Source: Eretmocerus hayati | Taxonomy: Eukaryota; Arthropoda; Insecta; Hymenoptera; Aphelinidae | Direction: 5' to 3' | Assembly: GCA_029851415.1 (NCBI GenBank) | Contig: CM056742.1 | Location: 87,472,748 to 87,536,747, forward strand | Length of the DNA stretch: 64,000 bases | Shown: positions 51,980 through 62,234 of the stretch, piece after piece | Numbering within the stretch: position 1 is the stretch's first letter | Layout: each line of letters opens with the position of its first letter | Notes under the pieces: generated by a model | Told to the model about the DNA's origin: nothing | Databases searched by the model: none | What the model saw: the letters and a program-made list of their open reading frames with translations, nothing else | Program-made: the position numbers and the translations under genes

Positions 51980-52925
51980 TCAAGAAATTGGTGTGTCATT
52001 TTTCAAGAGTTGAGTGAGTGGTCGGGAAATTTTTGAAAAGTTAGAAATGAAACGTCGGTAATAGCCGGCAAGACCGAGGAATTGCTTGATATTTTTCTTT
52101 CTTCTTGGTCGAGGAAATTCAGACACGGCCTGGACCTTACGAGGGTCGGGTTTAACACCTTGTTCCGAAATGACGTGCCCTAGATATACTACTTCTCTAC
52201 GGAGGAACAGGCATTTACCTGGGTGGAGCGTTAGACTGGCCGTTCTCAGACGACCTAATAGACGTTTCATTCTCTCATTGTGCTCCTGAATCGAGACCGC
52301 GTAGACCACTATGTCGTCCATGTAAACAAAAAGCTCTACGCCTTGAAGGCCGGTCAGCACGCGGTCCATAAGCGATTGGAAGGAACTTGGAGCTCCTTTG
52401 AGACCCATAGCCATACGCTTGTATTGTAGGTGATGAAATGGGGTCGAAAATGAAGTTTGTGCAGCATCTGCGGGATCTAGAGGGACCTGGTGAAACCCTG
52501 AAGCGAGATCTAATACAGAGAAGTACTTGCAGCGTCCTAGTTGATCGAGAATTTCCGGAATATTGGGCAAAGAATACGAGGAAGCGATAGTTTTCTCGTT
52601 AAGAGCGCGGAAATCGATCACCAATCGCCATTCCTTCTTCCCGTCGGCGCCAACTTTCTTAGGTACAATCCAGAGAGTGAATTATACGGGGACTCTGAAT
52701 GTTCAACGATGTCATTGTCGAGGAGGTCTTGTACTTGTTCTTGAATCACTTCGCGTAAATGAGGTGGGTGTCTATATTGTTTGACGTTGATGGGTACATC
52801 GCCGGTTGTGGGTATCTTATGTTTGATAACTGTAGTTTTACTTAATTCATCGTTGAGTATATGGAATTGATACGGAAATTGTCTTACGAGCTCAACGATC
52901 GAGCTTTCCTCTTCATCATTCAGCC
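51980..52925 (-). pseudogene. Gypsy-2 reverse transcriptase, frame-broken from protease
   Basis: The RT core shows WRLVIDFRALNEKT, FSVLDLASGFHQVPL, GLKGAPSSFQSLMD and the catalytic FVYMDDIVVY, followed by LGLAGYYRRFI and a stop after NDTPIS at about 51978. The upstream connection to protease (EEESSIVELVRQFPYQF) is in a different frame from the protease, with changes near 52930 and between 52690 and 52750. It would synthesise element cDNA; this copy is interrupted. Confidence 0.8.
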
Positions 52926-53681
52926 CGTCAGGTCGAGCTGGGCTATGATCTCTACTATTCGTTTTTGTTTGTTACACTCAACTTCCTCGCGACTCGTTAC
53001 TCGAACCGTGCGTACTGGAGATATATGGCATTCGAAGTTCTCTAATTCTATAGGAGGTAAGGTGAACTCGACGTCCTCTTCAGTAGAATTGATAAAAAAG
53101 ATTTTCGCGTACCCCTTATCGTTTTTTGCGAGGCATTCTCCGGCGAAAATACCCGGACCGGTGGGAATTCTGGGAATGTATCCCTCGGACCCGCTGTTTT
53201 CGGCCACGCGGACCTTACATAGTTGTTTGGTGCGTGCTGCTACCCGGATGGTCTGGTGGCGGAGGAACGGTACTCTTTCTTCAAAAGTCTGTCCGAAATT
53301 TATGAATTCATGGCGAAATGAAATAAGCGCGCGATGTTCGCGGAGGAGATCAATGCCCAATATTCCGTCTTGCGGTATTGGAAAATCATCTGGTACAATA
53401 TTAACTCTACAGGAATAGTCATCGTTAACAATAATTACCGCTTGGCCCAGGGTCTCCACCAGTCCCTCGTTGATGCCGCTCAACCCGTAAAGAATAGCGT
53501 GGTTTATGAACACGTGGTCCTTTAATAGGCTACGTTTGATGATGTTAAGTTCGCATCCTGTGTCTACAAGAAAAAACGGGCGAGGTTTTGTTAACTCGTC
53601 GCTTCTAAGGGTGATAGTTGGGGTCTCTAGTTCCTGCGTTTTGCTGATTGCGATAAAGACTCTGTTCCAGACACTGGGCAA
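52920..53681 (-). CDS. Gypsy-2 protease
   Basis: Retropepsin motif PFFLVDTGCELNIIKRSLL near residue 40, flap-like YGLSGINEG and IPQDGILGIDLL. The C-terminal half matches the linker to RT seen in gypsy-1 (SPVRTVR, EEDVEFTLPPI). The frame overlaps the gag end by about 55 bp in a different register, consistent with ribosomal frameshifting between gag and pol as in other Ty3/gypsy elements; the exact slip site is not identified. Confidence 0.8.
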   Translation of the reverse strand: MPSVWNRVFIAISKTQELETPTITLRSDELTKPRPFFLVDTGCELNIIKRSLLKDHVFINHAILYGLSGINEGLVETLGQAVIIVNDDYSCRVNIVPDDFPIPQDGILGIDLLREHRALISFRHEFINFGQTFEERVPFLRHQTIRVAARTKQLCKVRVAENSGSEGYIPRIPTGPGIFAGECLAKNDKGYAKIFFINSTEEDVEFTLPPIELENFECHISPVRTVRVTSREEVECNKQKRIVEIIAQLDLTG

Positions 53682-54713
53682 TTCGGTTTCTTCAAGCTCA
53701 CTATCGTGTCCGTATGGCGAGCTTGGTTGGTGTTTAAAGTCGTGACTGAGTGATCAGTGTGCCAGTCACGCGGTTTCGATCTACATTCATCGAAAGAGTG
53801 ACCTTCTCTATGGCAGTACTGACAATATAGATCAGGGTTGTATCGTGCGCGTGGGTTCCTAGATCGACCTTTTCGACAATCCCTGGCATAATGACCGAGA
53901 GTTCCGCAATTATAACACTGAACACCACTCATATCTTTTGGAGGACCAGGACGCTGCTGCGGTATCGCGGGAAGGGTTGGTTGCGAACCTTCGGTTGCAT
54001 CTATGATGTGACACCCAAAAACACGGCGATTTTGCTGATTCCTATCATAAAAATTATTCCTCTGAACATGATTTTTAGCGGGGAAGCTTCCTCCGTCACG
54101 GAAAAAATTCCTTTGCGGAATGTAATTCCCTGCCGGCGGAGCCCTTGCATTATGAAGGGTAATTCTTTGCTGGACGTAGTTTTCTGTTTCCCTTGCAAGA
54201 CAGATAGCGTTCTCCAAAGACGTTGGATTCTTAGTCATCATAATCTGTGACAAGTCATGGTTAAGTCCCATAATAAAACATTGGATGGCAGTAGAGATTG
54301 ATCCTTCGACCATATTTTTCGCGACTTCGCGTCCGAATTTTTCATTTGCTAGTTCATTGATTTTATGCAATAAAGAGGTTACTCTCAATCCGTAATCAGT
54401 GACACGTTCGCCCGGTATCTGAACAACACGAGCGAGTTCGGCTTGGACCTGAGGTAAATTCTGGAAACTCGCGAAGGTGCGCCGCAAGTAATCCCATAAT
54501 TGGTCTAGATCATCAAAGGTTTTGTACTGTAAATAAGAACTAGCACTGCCCTTGACCTTTGACTTCACAAGTCGTGAAAAGAAAGCTCTTTCTTGTGGGT
54601 TGACAAAAGGTTTAATGTCAAGGCACTCGCGGATAAAGCGGTTTACGGAAATCCTTTTGCCGTCAAAGTCGGGTAAAACCTGCGAGCCGGAATTTTCATG
54701 TACTTCATGGGGA
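53627..54713 (-). CDS. Gypsy-2 gag: capsid and nucleocapsid
   Basis: Starts in the capsid region (VLPDFDGKRISVNRFIREC), continues KSKVKGSASSYLQ, LWDYLRRTFASFQNLPQVQAE and RVTDYGLRVTSLL, then two zinc-knuckle-like clusters (CYNCGTLGHYARDC and CQYCHREGHSFDEC). The N-terminal part is in another frame at 54808-55116, with a TGA at 54808-54810 and a frame change near 54715, so the full protein cannot be made. Confidence 0.85.
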
Positions 54714-55116
54714 AATCAGGTTTTTTCGGTTTTTTTCCGCGAGAGCTTTGCAGAGACCCCCGATGTGAGGTCAAAGAATTCGTATTCGAACGGCGATCCT
54801 GGTCTCTTCATATGGTGGGTGGTTGTCGAACAGTCTGTCGACTTAAGTCCACATTCACTTCTATATGAGCGGGTGGATTCGCATCAGTTATGTCCCGATT
54901 GGGAGCGTCTCCGGCGTTGTTATCGGGAACGTCGGGTTCCGGGACGTCGGGGTTAGCTTCAGACTTGAGGAAGGGTTCAAACATTATGCTATCGCAACTA
55001 CCGTTGTCACGCGAACCTTGTTCGTTATTAGTACGGAATTCATTAACATCCTCTTGGATAGCGTCGGGGTCTCCTATGGGGTCATTGAGATCCTGGGCGT
55101 TCGAAAGTTCCACCAT
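54714..55116 (-). pseudogene. Gypsy-2 gag N-terminal region
   Basis: From the ATG at 55116 (MVELSNAQDLNDPIGD), an acidic, Asn/Pro-rich, probably disordered leader to a TGA at 54808. The frame remains open beyond that stop (SSRGKKPKKPDF) until the frame change into the capsid part. The placement and composition match the gypsy-1 gag N-terminus. Confidence 0.6.
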
Positions 55117-57029
55117 GTTGTTGAAGTAATTCGTCTAGATGCTCAGATAGGCTGTCTATTGCTCCTTATCAACATAAAAATCACACTACTGTTTCTTAGT
55201 TCTAATATAGACACCCCACAATCGTTCAGATGTTACCTGTACTGATTGTATTGTGTCTCCATTCTAGCTATTTCTAGGTTATCTAACTACTTATCGGACC
55301 ACCTCACAGTCATTCGGGTATTAGCCGTCGTGATCGGAATTACGTCACTCCTAGGTTCTTATACTAAATCCAAAGACTTGTTCGGCTGTTGGTTAGAATA
55401 TCTATCCAGTTCAAGCGCGATAACAGAGTCAGTAGATGGCCTCATTTTAAGGGAAAAAGCAAGAGGGCGTCAGTTGATGGTCGCGAAAGATCTGTCAACT
55501 GACGAAAGCATTGATTGTTAGTCTTAACTAGGTGAGCAGTGGTCCGCCATTCATCGAGCGATCTGAAGGTGCCCTCCTGGTCGGGTTGCTATCTTTCCCT
55601 TGTTAGTTGTCACAGACACTCGTTTCAACCACACGATTCGACCCGCAATATCAAACGTACGTTATAATAGCACAACTGAAACTCACGAGCACACCATCAA
55701 ATTAATCTATCTTAGGTTAGGTGAGTAAGGGTCCGCCAATCATCGGGCAAGCCCTCCTGGCCGGAATTACTATCTTTTCTTATAGCTATGGTTCCTTAAG
55801 AGTAACAGAAAGGAGCGAGAGGCGTCGGTTGATGATCGCGAAAAATCTGTCAACCGGCGAAAGCAGGAAATGTTAGTCTTAAATTACGTGAGCAGTGGTC
55901 CGACATTCATCGAGCGATCTGAACGTGCCCTCCTGGTCGGGTTGCTATCTTTTCCTTGTTAGTAGAACACAAGCACTCATTAACATACACCAAGCAGATC
56001 ACAGTGGTCAGTCAAAACGCAATTGGGGTCGAACCAACATTCAATCGTAGAGCAATAGACAGGGTGATTCCTATGACTAAGGTTTTCCTCAGCTGAAATT
56101 ACTATAAGTCAATTTTGCTTATCGCCTATGTGCGTGAAATTCTACCAAGCCTGCAGATCTCAAACACCTAGGATTCACCACAGTGATTTGGTTTCTGTAA
56201 CTCGATCTCTAAAAGTTCAAAATCTCACGGATTTCTACTACCAAAAATCCACCCGCTTAATAATAAAGTCGTCAAAAGTCTAATGAGTCTAAGTCAGCAA
56301 TTGTGACCACTATGGAAGCTAAAATGGGGCTTAAGGAAGATACCTAGTCCACAACTCTTGTCAAAATGAATCTAAATTGGTGCTCAAATTATAGACCTAT
56401 CCCACAATTTTCGTCAGGTCATGTAAGTCTGAGTCAGCGATTGTGACCGCTATAAGATCTAAACTGGGGCTTAAGGAAGATACCTAATTTCACAACTATC
56501 GATAGAATTCCTTGAGCAAAAGAATCACCAGGTTGGGAGGTCTATCCAATGATTTTAAGAATGATCGATACTTGGAAATGCGCGCTATAGTTAAGATTCA
56601 CTGGGTGAAGCAATCACAGGTCTGAAAGGTCTATACACTTAATTTTAGAGAAATCAGTTATTACAAATACGTAACTTATACTCAAGGTTCAGAAGCTCAG
56701 CAACTCGAAGATTCGGCAACTCGTAGATTCAGCAGCTCAGGAATCCGACGATAAGAAATTTCGATGATTTAGGGATTCAGATTGTCAGAGATGGTGAAGA
56801 TGATCCAATTGTAGGTGGCTGCAGTATTGACGTCCTTCCGAAAGTTCTCAGAAGATTTTCTGAACGGATGTACAGATGACAGTTGATTTCTTTTTGGAGT
56901 CAGTGCCGGAATGGGTCTGCAAGTCGATGTTCGATGTTCGGATTTCGTCCTTCAATGTTCAGTGTCCAAGAGTTCAATGTTCAAAAATGTCGATGTTGTC
57001 ACTTTTCGCTTCACTGCTTCCACAAGTAT
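55117..57029 (-). other. Gypsy-2 untranslated leader with repeated modules
   Basis: No coding frame recognised. A module CAGTGGTCCG(C/A)CATTCATCGAGCG + TGCCCTCCTGGTCGG + GCTATCTTT occurs three times (about 55530, 55725, 55890). A second module (AATTGTGACC...ATGGGGCTTAAGGAAGATACCTA) occurs twice (about 56295 and 56425). Such direct repeats near the primer site could act in packaging or translation. Confidence 0.5.
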
Positions 57030-57047
57030 ATCCCACCGCTGTCACCA
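57030..57047 (-). promoter_or_regulatory. Gypsy-2 primer-binding site, tRNA-Leu type
   Basis: On the - strand TGGTGACAGCGGTGGGAT, close to the known Leu-tRNA primer sites (TGGCAGCGGTGGGAT) of insect mdg3-type elements. It begins four bases inside the LTR border. Confidence 0.75.
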
Positions 57048-57051
57048 AAAC

Positions 57052-58450
57052 TGTTATGAACGGCTCTCGAAGTTACTGGGCTGCGCCTGCGCGTGACGAT
57101 AAATCTGAGAGGAGCTGGGTTTCCTCAGGTTAGGCCCGAATTCGGAACCGGCCCCTCAGGGTATTTGCGTCGGCCGTTCCGTCGGACCTTTGTTCTACAA
57201 TAGGTATGGCTTGACGTGGGCGCAGTATTATGGAGTGCACGTTGCGGTATTCAATATCGAAGACAACTGCGTCTGCCGTTACTGGGGCTGGAGCTGGAAC
57301 TGGAGCTAGAGCTGGGGCTAGAGCTGCAGCGGGTGCTGGAACTGGAACTCCGGCAGCTGGTCCTGGAGTAGCCGGTGGAGTCGGAGGCAGCCATGGGCTC
57401 ATGTGCTGACTGACCGAGATGGAATCCTGAATACTCACGTTCGCGACGCGACCGGGTCGTCTTGATTACGAGAATTATTATTAGCGCGGGGCTGGGTTCG
57501 TTAACTTATTAAGTGCTGAAGCACAGTGAAAGCAGTGACACTGAACGATACGATTTATTAACTGGCGTACAGAGAGCGAATGATACAAGATGGTGGTACA
57601 AAGTGACAGATGTGGCTCGGAGCGATAGCAAGTCGACGGTGTGCTGGTGCTTGAGCGACGCTAAGTCCCCTGACGGGCGTCTGTAGGCTCCTTATATAGA
57701 CGAAATGACGTCACTAGCTGAGTGGCGTGGTTACGCCCACGAAAGCCTCTGACTGGTTACTGGTGTTGCGTGCGCATCCTCTTCTTGGTGCGCCATCATG
57801 GATCTGGGCGGTGCCGGTAGGTGAAAGGGGGCGGGGCTGTTGCATGATTCGTGCGCGGCCATAGTGGGCCGAGCGCGCCATGGCTCTGCGCACTGGAGGG
57901 GAGACTCTCTCTTGCCTGGGGAGCGTCTCTGATTGGTTGTCGGTAGCGTCATCTAATGAGGCCTCCCATCGGCTTGCAGCGGCGCCGTGCTCGTTGTTGC
58001 TGGGTAATGGCGTCGGTGTTGCCAAACGTATGCGGTGTTGCCGCGTCTCATGGCCACGTTGTGTAATGAGGTCATGACGTAAGAGCGGTTCATGGCCGTG
58101 CTGTTAATGTCGTCCACCCCCCTCGGCTGTTGCGTTGCATGCATCTCATGTCCTCTTTTAGCTGCGGCGTGGCTCGTGTATGTAGCTGCTACAGGTCCTT
58201 GCTTTTGCTTGTCCGATATCCGTTGTCGACGGCTTCTATGCCGTGTATCCGCAGGCAGTTCTGGAATCATGAGTCCCACGTTGGGACTCGTAGATCATGT
58301 CAACAACGTGTTCTCAGACCAACGTGAACGTTGGCTTATGGTTAATTGATCATTTAATTCCAATATCTTCATGTAATCGAGAGCCACCCTTAAGCACAAG
58401 ATACAACCCTGCGTGAATGCGGATCGTTACTTTATATCTTCTTCTTAACA
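57052..58450 (-). repeat. Gypsy-2 5' LTR, shortened
   Basis: Collinear with 45885-47490 except for the MITE. After TTTATATCTTC it jumps to TTCTTAACA, resembling the last bases (CCTTAACA) of the other LTR, so the distal U3 with the tandem repeats is missing. TATA box at about 57695 on the - strand. Confidence 0.8.
57130..57438 (-). CDS. Pro/Ala-rich ORF in the gypsy-2 5' LTR
   Basis: Copy of the frame at 45981-46271 (MSIQDSISVSQHMSPWL), here 102 codons. Differences between copies are few and mostly conservative (E to G, P to T). It would be the first ORF on the genomic transcript. No homology recognised. Confidence 0.4.
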   Translation of the reverse strand: MSIQDSISVSQHMSPWLPPTPPATPGPAAGVPVPAPAAALAPALAPVPAPAPVTADAVVFDIEYRNVHSIILRPRQAIPIVEQRSDGTADANTLRGRFRIRA

Positions 58451-58725
58451 CACTTCAAAGTGGAACAATTTTATGAATAATAGATTACAACTTGATTGTG
58501 CATACTGTTGTACACACACAAAGCTGTAACAAGTTTCTCGTTATATTGAGGATTTTTGCTTCATGCAATTTTTTCATTGTAGTTAAAGTCAAAATTTGTT
58601 CATTCCATGAATTGCTCACTATAGAATCCGAGGTCCATCCTCTTCATCTCACAAAACTATTCAAGGTGAAAGAATACCGCATGGACTGTCGGGGAAACTG
58701 GAATCTCCAACTCTAAATAACTTCT
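58451..58725. other. Spacer between gypsy-2 and Polinton-side sequence
   Basis: AT-rich, no gene. A Polinton terminal repeat would be expected somewhere between here and the integrase, but I cannot identify one. Confidence 0.35.
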
Positions 58726-59016
58726 TCAAAAGGTTCCTACACACGATCTATAACTTGTTTCCAGTTCATTCCCGAAACACGAACTCACTGCTTCCCTGAA
58801 ATCCTTGAATGATTGAGCAAATTTCTTGATGCGGTGATGATCCGGAGTCTGGAGTAGATCAACATTTTCCAGCAATTTCTTGCAAGAATTTCCTTTGAAA
58901 GCGGGATAACCTCGAGTTATCTCACGTTGAACGCGACAAGCGTTTGCCCAATCCAGAGATTCTGCTTCAAAATATTTCATCATATGCATGAGAATAAAAT
59001 TGACGACGTCAATCAT
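58726..59016 (-). pseudogene. C-terminal fragment of an unknown element-associated protein
   Basis: A 96-codon frame with AFKGNSCKKLLENVDLLQ and FAQSFKDFREAVSSCFGNEL. The pattern 'KLL.N.D.L......F...F..V...CFG..L...Y' is one I have seen in uncharacterised proteins scattered in insect and hydra genomes, probably carried by a mobile element. The usual continuation (a conserved 'vTpKvH' region) is absent. Association with the Polinton is possible but unproven. Confidence 0.35.
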
Positions 59017-59224
59017 TAGATGTTACTGTGGCGAAGGAACAAATTCTGCATTTTAATCGTGCATGGATAGATTACTATGGAAATCCCAATAGAAAACCAT
59101 AAATTTCACATTTTTCAAAAACGGCTCGACGAAAGATTTTCATTCTTGCGGGAAAAACTTCCATTTATCATGTACTTGGAATGAGAAAAATCGATTCTGA
59201 GGGGCAAGCATCTTTGGGTTGAAG
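59017..59224. other. Short non-coding spacer
   Basis: Nothing recognised between the fragment above and the integrase stop. Confidence 0.35.
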
Positions 59225-60130
59225 TCAGTTCAGGCCAACCGTGTAATAATCTTGAAGTTGATATGTTGTTGGATTGGTGTTAACAACCTCTCTTACTTGG
59301 AATATCTCTGTACTCCTATTTGGAGTGTATCCCTTGTCAAAGACTGTTTTATACTTTGAGACGCGTACAAAGTCACCCTTTTTGAACTTATTCTTCCTCT
59401 TGGTACTAGGAATATCTCTATAGACACCATGAGCAAGACTCACGATGTATTTTTTCTGTTCCTTCGATTTTCTCCAAACTTGACTCGGTTTCATCCCAAT
59501 AATTCTATGGACTGTGTCATTGTACCTATCCACCACAGCTTGTAAAATGTTCAACCACTTATAATTACCGTTTAAAGAGAAGCTCTTGAATAGTTTTTCT
59601 TTAATTGTTCTATTATACCTCTCAATGACATATGCTTTCAACGGACTTTCCGTTGAATATAACCGTATATTTTTGTCTTCCATCAATTTGAGAAAATATT
59701 TATTATAGAATTCCTTACCCTTGTCACATTGTACATTTTTCGGGTAATTACCCCTCCCTACTTCATCCAAGACTTTCTTGAAAGCCTTAGCTACTTCGAC
59801 TCCAGTTTTATTCTTCACAGGGACAGCCCAAGAAAACTTTGGAAATACGTCGATGATAGTCAGAATATAGTTGTAATTGTTATTATATTCACTCAGATTA
59901 ATCAAAACAGCCAAGTCAATCTGCCATAAATCATTGACAGTTCTAGCTAAAACTCTTCGACGTGGAAAATTCCTACGTGCTGGTGCATGGAGTTCATTAA
60001 CTAGCTGTATTTTATCATCACTATGTTGTGATATATCCATTAGATTTTTAATGAGACGATGTTTTCCTACGTTTCTCCTCCAATGGCGATGGAATTCCCC
60101 CAATGTTTCAAATGTTGGACTTGATCTCAA
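59225..60130 (-). CDS. Polinton/Maverick retroviral-like integrase
   Basis: The catalytic D, D and E are visible in NDLWQIDLAVL, VQCDKGKEFYN and AYVIERYNRTIKEK. PARRNFPRRRV before the core and YNDTVHRIIGMKPSQV after it are characteristic of Polinton integrases. The C-terminal module starts (KKGDFVRVSKYKTVFDKGYTP...) but stops after YQLQDYY, short of the usual chromodomain end, so the protein is truncated. No ATG fits well; the upstream end overlaps the coiled-coil gene by about 20 bp. Role: insertion of the element's linear DNA. Confidence 0.85.
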   Translation of the reverse strand: MRSSPTFETLGEFHRHWRRNVGKHRLIKNLMDISQHSDDKIQLVNELHAPARRNFPRRRVLARTVNDLWQIDLAVLINLSEYNNNYNYILTIIDVFPKFSWAVPVKNKTGVEVAKAFKKVLDEVGRGNYPKNVQCDKGKEFYNKYFLKLMEDKNIRLYSTESPLKAYVIERYNRTIKEKLFKSFSLNGNYKWLNILQAVVDRYNDTVHRIIGMKPSQVWRKSKEQKKYIVSLAHGVYRDIPSTKRKNKFKKGDFVRVSKYKTVFDKGYTPNRSTEIFQVREVVNTNPTTYQLQDYYTVGLN

Positions 60131-60698
60131 CCAACTCTTTTTCCGTGAGAGACTTGACTTGCTGCGTGAGAGAGAAGACGATCCTTGAGATATTAATTTG
60201 TTCTTTCTTCACCCTATCAACTTCTGTCTTCAATGCATTAAATATCTGCTGAACTTGTTCAATTTTGACTAATGATGAACTTAATTTTTTGTCATTTGCG
60301 AGATTTGATAGTTTTCCATCTTTGATAACCTCCTGAATCAAAGCTTGTATTATTGAAAAGTTTGAGATGAATGAGTCCAGTCTTGCATCTATTTCTCTAT
60401 CCCGTTCTCTGATTCGTTTTTCAACTCTTTCGAGAGAAGATTCAGTCTCCCCAATTTCAATCGAGACAGAATTGATTCTGTCACTATTTCTCTTATCTAT
60501 CTCTTCGACTCGATCTAGAACTTTACTCGATAACGCTCGAATTTTCTCAATTTTTCTCTCAAAATCTTTACACTTCTCAAGTAATCCACTATATGACGTT
60601 AGCAAACTCGATTTTAGAGATGAAAAAATAGATTGATTGAAAACACCAACTCTTGTTTCACTCTCTGAACTAGCTCGTCCGAATATATCAACATTCAT
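60108..60698 (-). CDS. Polinton coiled-coil protein (MNVDIFGR type)
   Basis: From the ATG at 60698: MNVDIFGRASSESETRVG, then long heptad-rich segments (LEKCKDFERKIEKIRAL, ERVEKRIRERDREIDARL, IFNALKTEVDRVKKEQ) to a stop at 60108. Polintons of insects commonly carry such a protein with a short conserved 'MN(V/I)DIFGR' start and a fibrous body; it may be a fibre or tail-like structural protein, but that is inference. The C-terminus may be truncated relative to relatives. Confidence 0.6.
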   Translation of the reverse strand: MNVDIFGRASSESETRVGVFNQSIFSSLKSSLLTSYSGLLEKCKDFERKIEKIRALSSKVLDRVEEIDKRNSDRINSVSIEIGETESSLERVEKRIRERDREIDARLDSFISNFSIIQALIQEVIKDGKLSNLANDKKLSSSLVKIEQVQQIFNALKTEVDRVKKEQINISRIVFSLTQQVKSLTEKELVEIKSNI

Positions 60699-60831
60699 GA
60701 TGAAACTGATGAAAAAACTCGACGCGTTGAGGGATTTATAGGAAAAACTCAATGATATGTTCACTTAGTTTCTTTTATTGAGAATTTGGTACATCATTAA
60801 TCTAGATAACTTAGGGAGTATCTCATACATT

Positions 60832-62186
60832 CTACTCGTTGTACATCCTTTCTTCAAGTTTTCTGAATTTATCTCCATCAACCTCAACATTTTCTTCTAA
60901 CAATATTTTCTCCTTGTCTACCTCCTCATCCTTGGATATGTCTTGAACCTCTCCTCCTTCATTTCCTAGGATATGTTCCGGAAAATTACCTAGTTTCTCA
61001 TCCAACTCATCAGTCTCTAATCTTTCCGTGTTTGCTTCTCTTCTAATGTTTTGAATCTGAACCATTAAATCATCGAGAAAAGCTCTCATGTCTTGATAAG
61101 TTTACTCAAGATTAATGATTTCTCGATCGAAACGTTTGTTCAAATTATCTAATTTGACATTGACATCATAGATACGTGAGACTGTGGTTTTAACGCTCGT
61201 GTCATACTCCTTCTCAAGTTCAGATCTTGTATTCAGTAAATCTTCTTTTATTTCTTCCACATTCCTAGTAAGATTATCGTATCGGTTTTGAAGTTCTTGA
61301 CACGAATCGTTCAGAGTACTAAACCTTTCATCGATGGATTTGAAATTTTTCATGGAATCACTATTATGCTCCTCCATTAATCGAACGATATTAGCGAAAT
61401 TTTCTCTAGTAATCACATGACTGACTTCTATCCGATTAAGTTTGTCTCTATCCACTCGATTTCCCTGTTCTTCTTCTCGAACTTTTTTCAGTAAAGCATC
61501 CATTTCTTCAATTCTAGCACTCGAAAGTCCTCGTAATCGATGAAATTCATCTTTGAATCTGAACATATCTTCGCTAATTTTAACAGTGTAGACCTCAACT
61601 TCTCTGAATTTTGATGTGAAGTAAGATTCCATGGAACTCATTGACAGATGTATCATCTGCCCTATTTTTCCTATCAATCTACTTTCCTGTTCATTATGAT
61701 CACTAACGAATTCCATCGCTGCTCGTTGAGTCATTGCTTCTTCAATGGGTAAGTCCAGAGGGTTTTTGTATCCACTCTTGGAGAATGCCACATTCATAAT
61801 TGTTTGTATCAACAATCTAGCCTTCATCATGATATTTTTCTTACCTCCTTCACCTGAAAGACGACCGAGAGTTATTTTCCATTGATGATGCTATCTAATA
61901 GATGAAAATGGAGGATCTTACCATTCAAAGAATCAAACATTTTCGTTTTCTTTGATGATGGTACTCCTGTTGCTGTTGTTGTAGTCGTTGCATCTTGATT
62001 TTGGTTAGATTTTCCTCGAGAATGAGGATATGAACTTGAACTTTGAGCAATTTCAGCTGTATCATGAGATAAATCAAAAAACTTAGACTGCGTTGATCCA
62101 TTCAAATCAGATTTGGGACTAGTGAGGTAAGATGATGATGATGATAAGTCCATGATTTCTAAGACGTAGTTAGGTGTGTTAACCAT
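60832..62186 (-). pseudogene. Polinton coiled-coil gene with one intron and an in-frame stop
   Basis: Exon 1 is 61922-62186 (MVNTPNYVLEIMDLSSSSS..., Ser/Thr-rich). The intron 61854-61921 (68 nt) has a GTAAGA donor and a CTTTCAG acceptor. The joined frame continues ...SLNGEGGKKNIMMKARLLI and runs to 60832. A TAA at 61102-61104 interrupts it in frame, after which NIRREANTERLETDEL... continues. The body is coiled coil (LRGLSSARIEEMDALLKK, VEEIKEDLLNTRSELEKEY). Its place beside the MNVDIFGR gene suggests a structural role; the function is unknown. Confidence 0.6.
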
Positions 62187-62234
62187 ACGGGCTTGAATGT
62201 GAGAATGAAGGAGACTGAGTCAAAAGCTCATATT

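Larger units (their letters stand above)
45885..58450 (-). mobile_element. Ty3/gypsy element gypsy-2, 12.6 kb
   Basis: Long LTRs (45885-47728 and 57052-58450) both begin, in + orientation, TGTTATGAACGGCTCTCG. On the - strand the internal order is primer site, long leader, gag, protease, RT, RNase H, a spacer with a macro-like domain, integrase, a long 3' region and a G-rich polypurine tract. Lesions in gag and pol make it non-functional. No clear target duplication was found. Confidence 0.9.
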
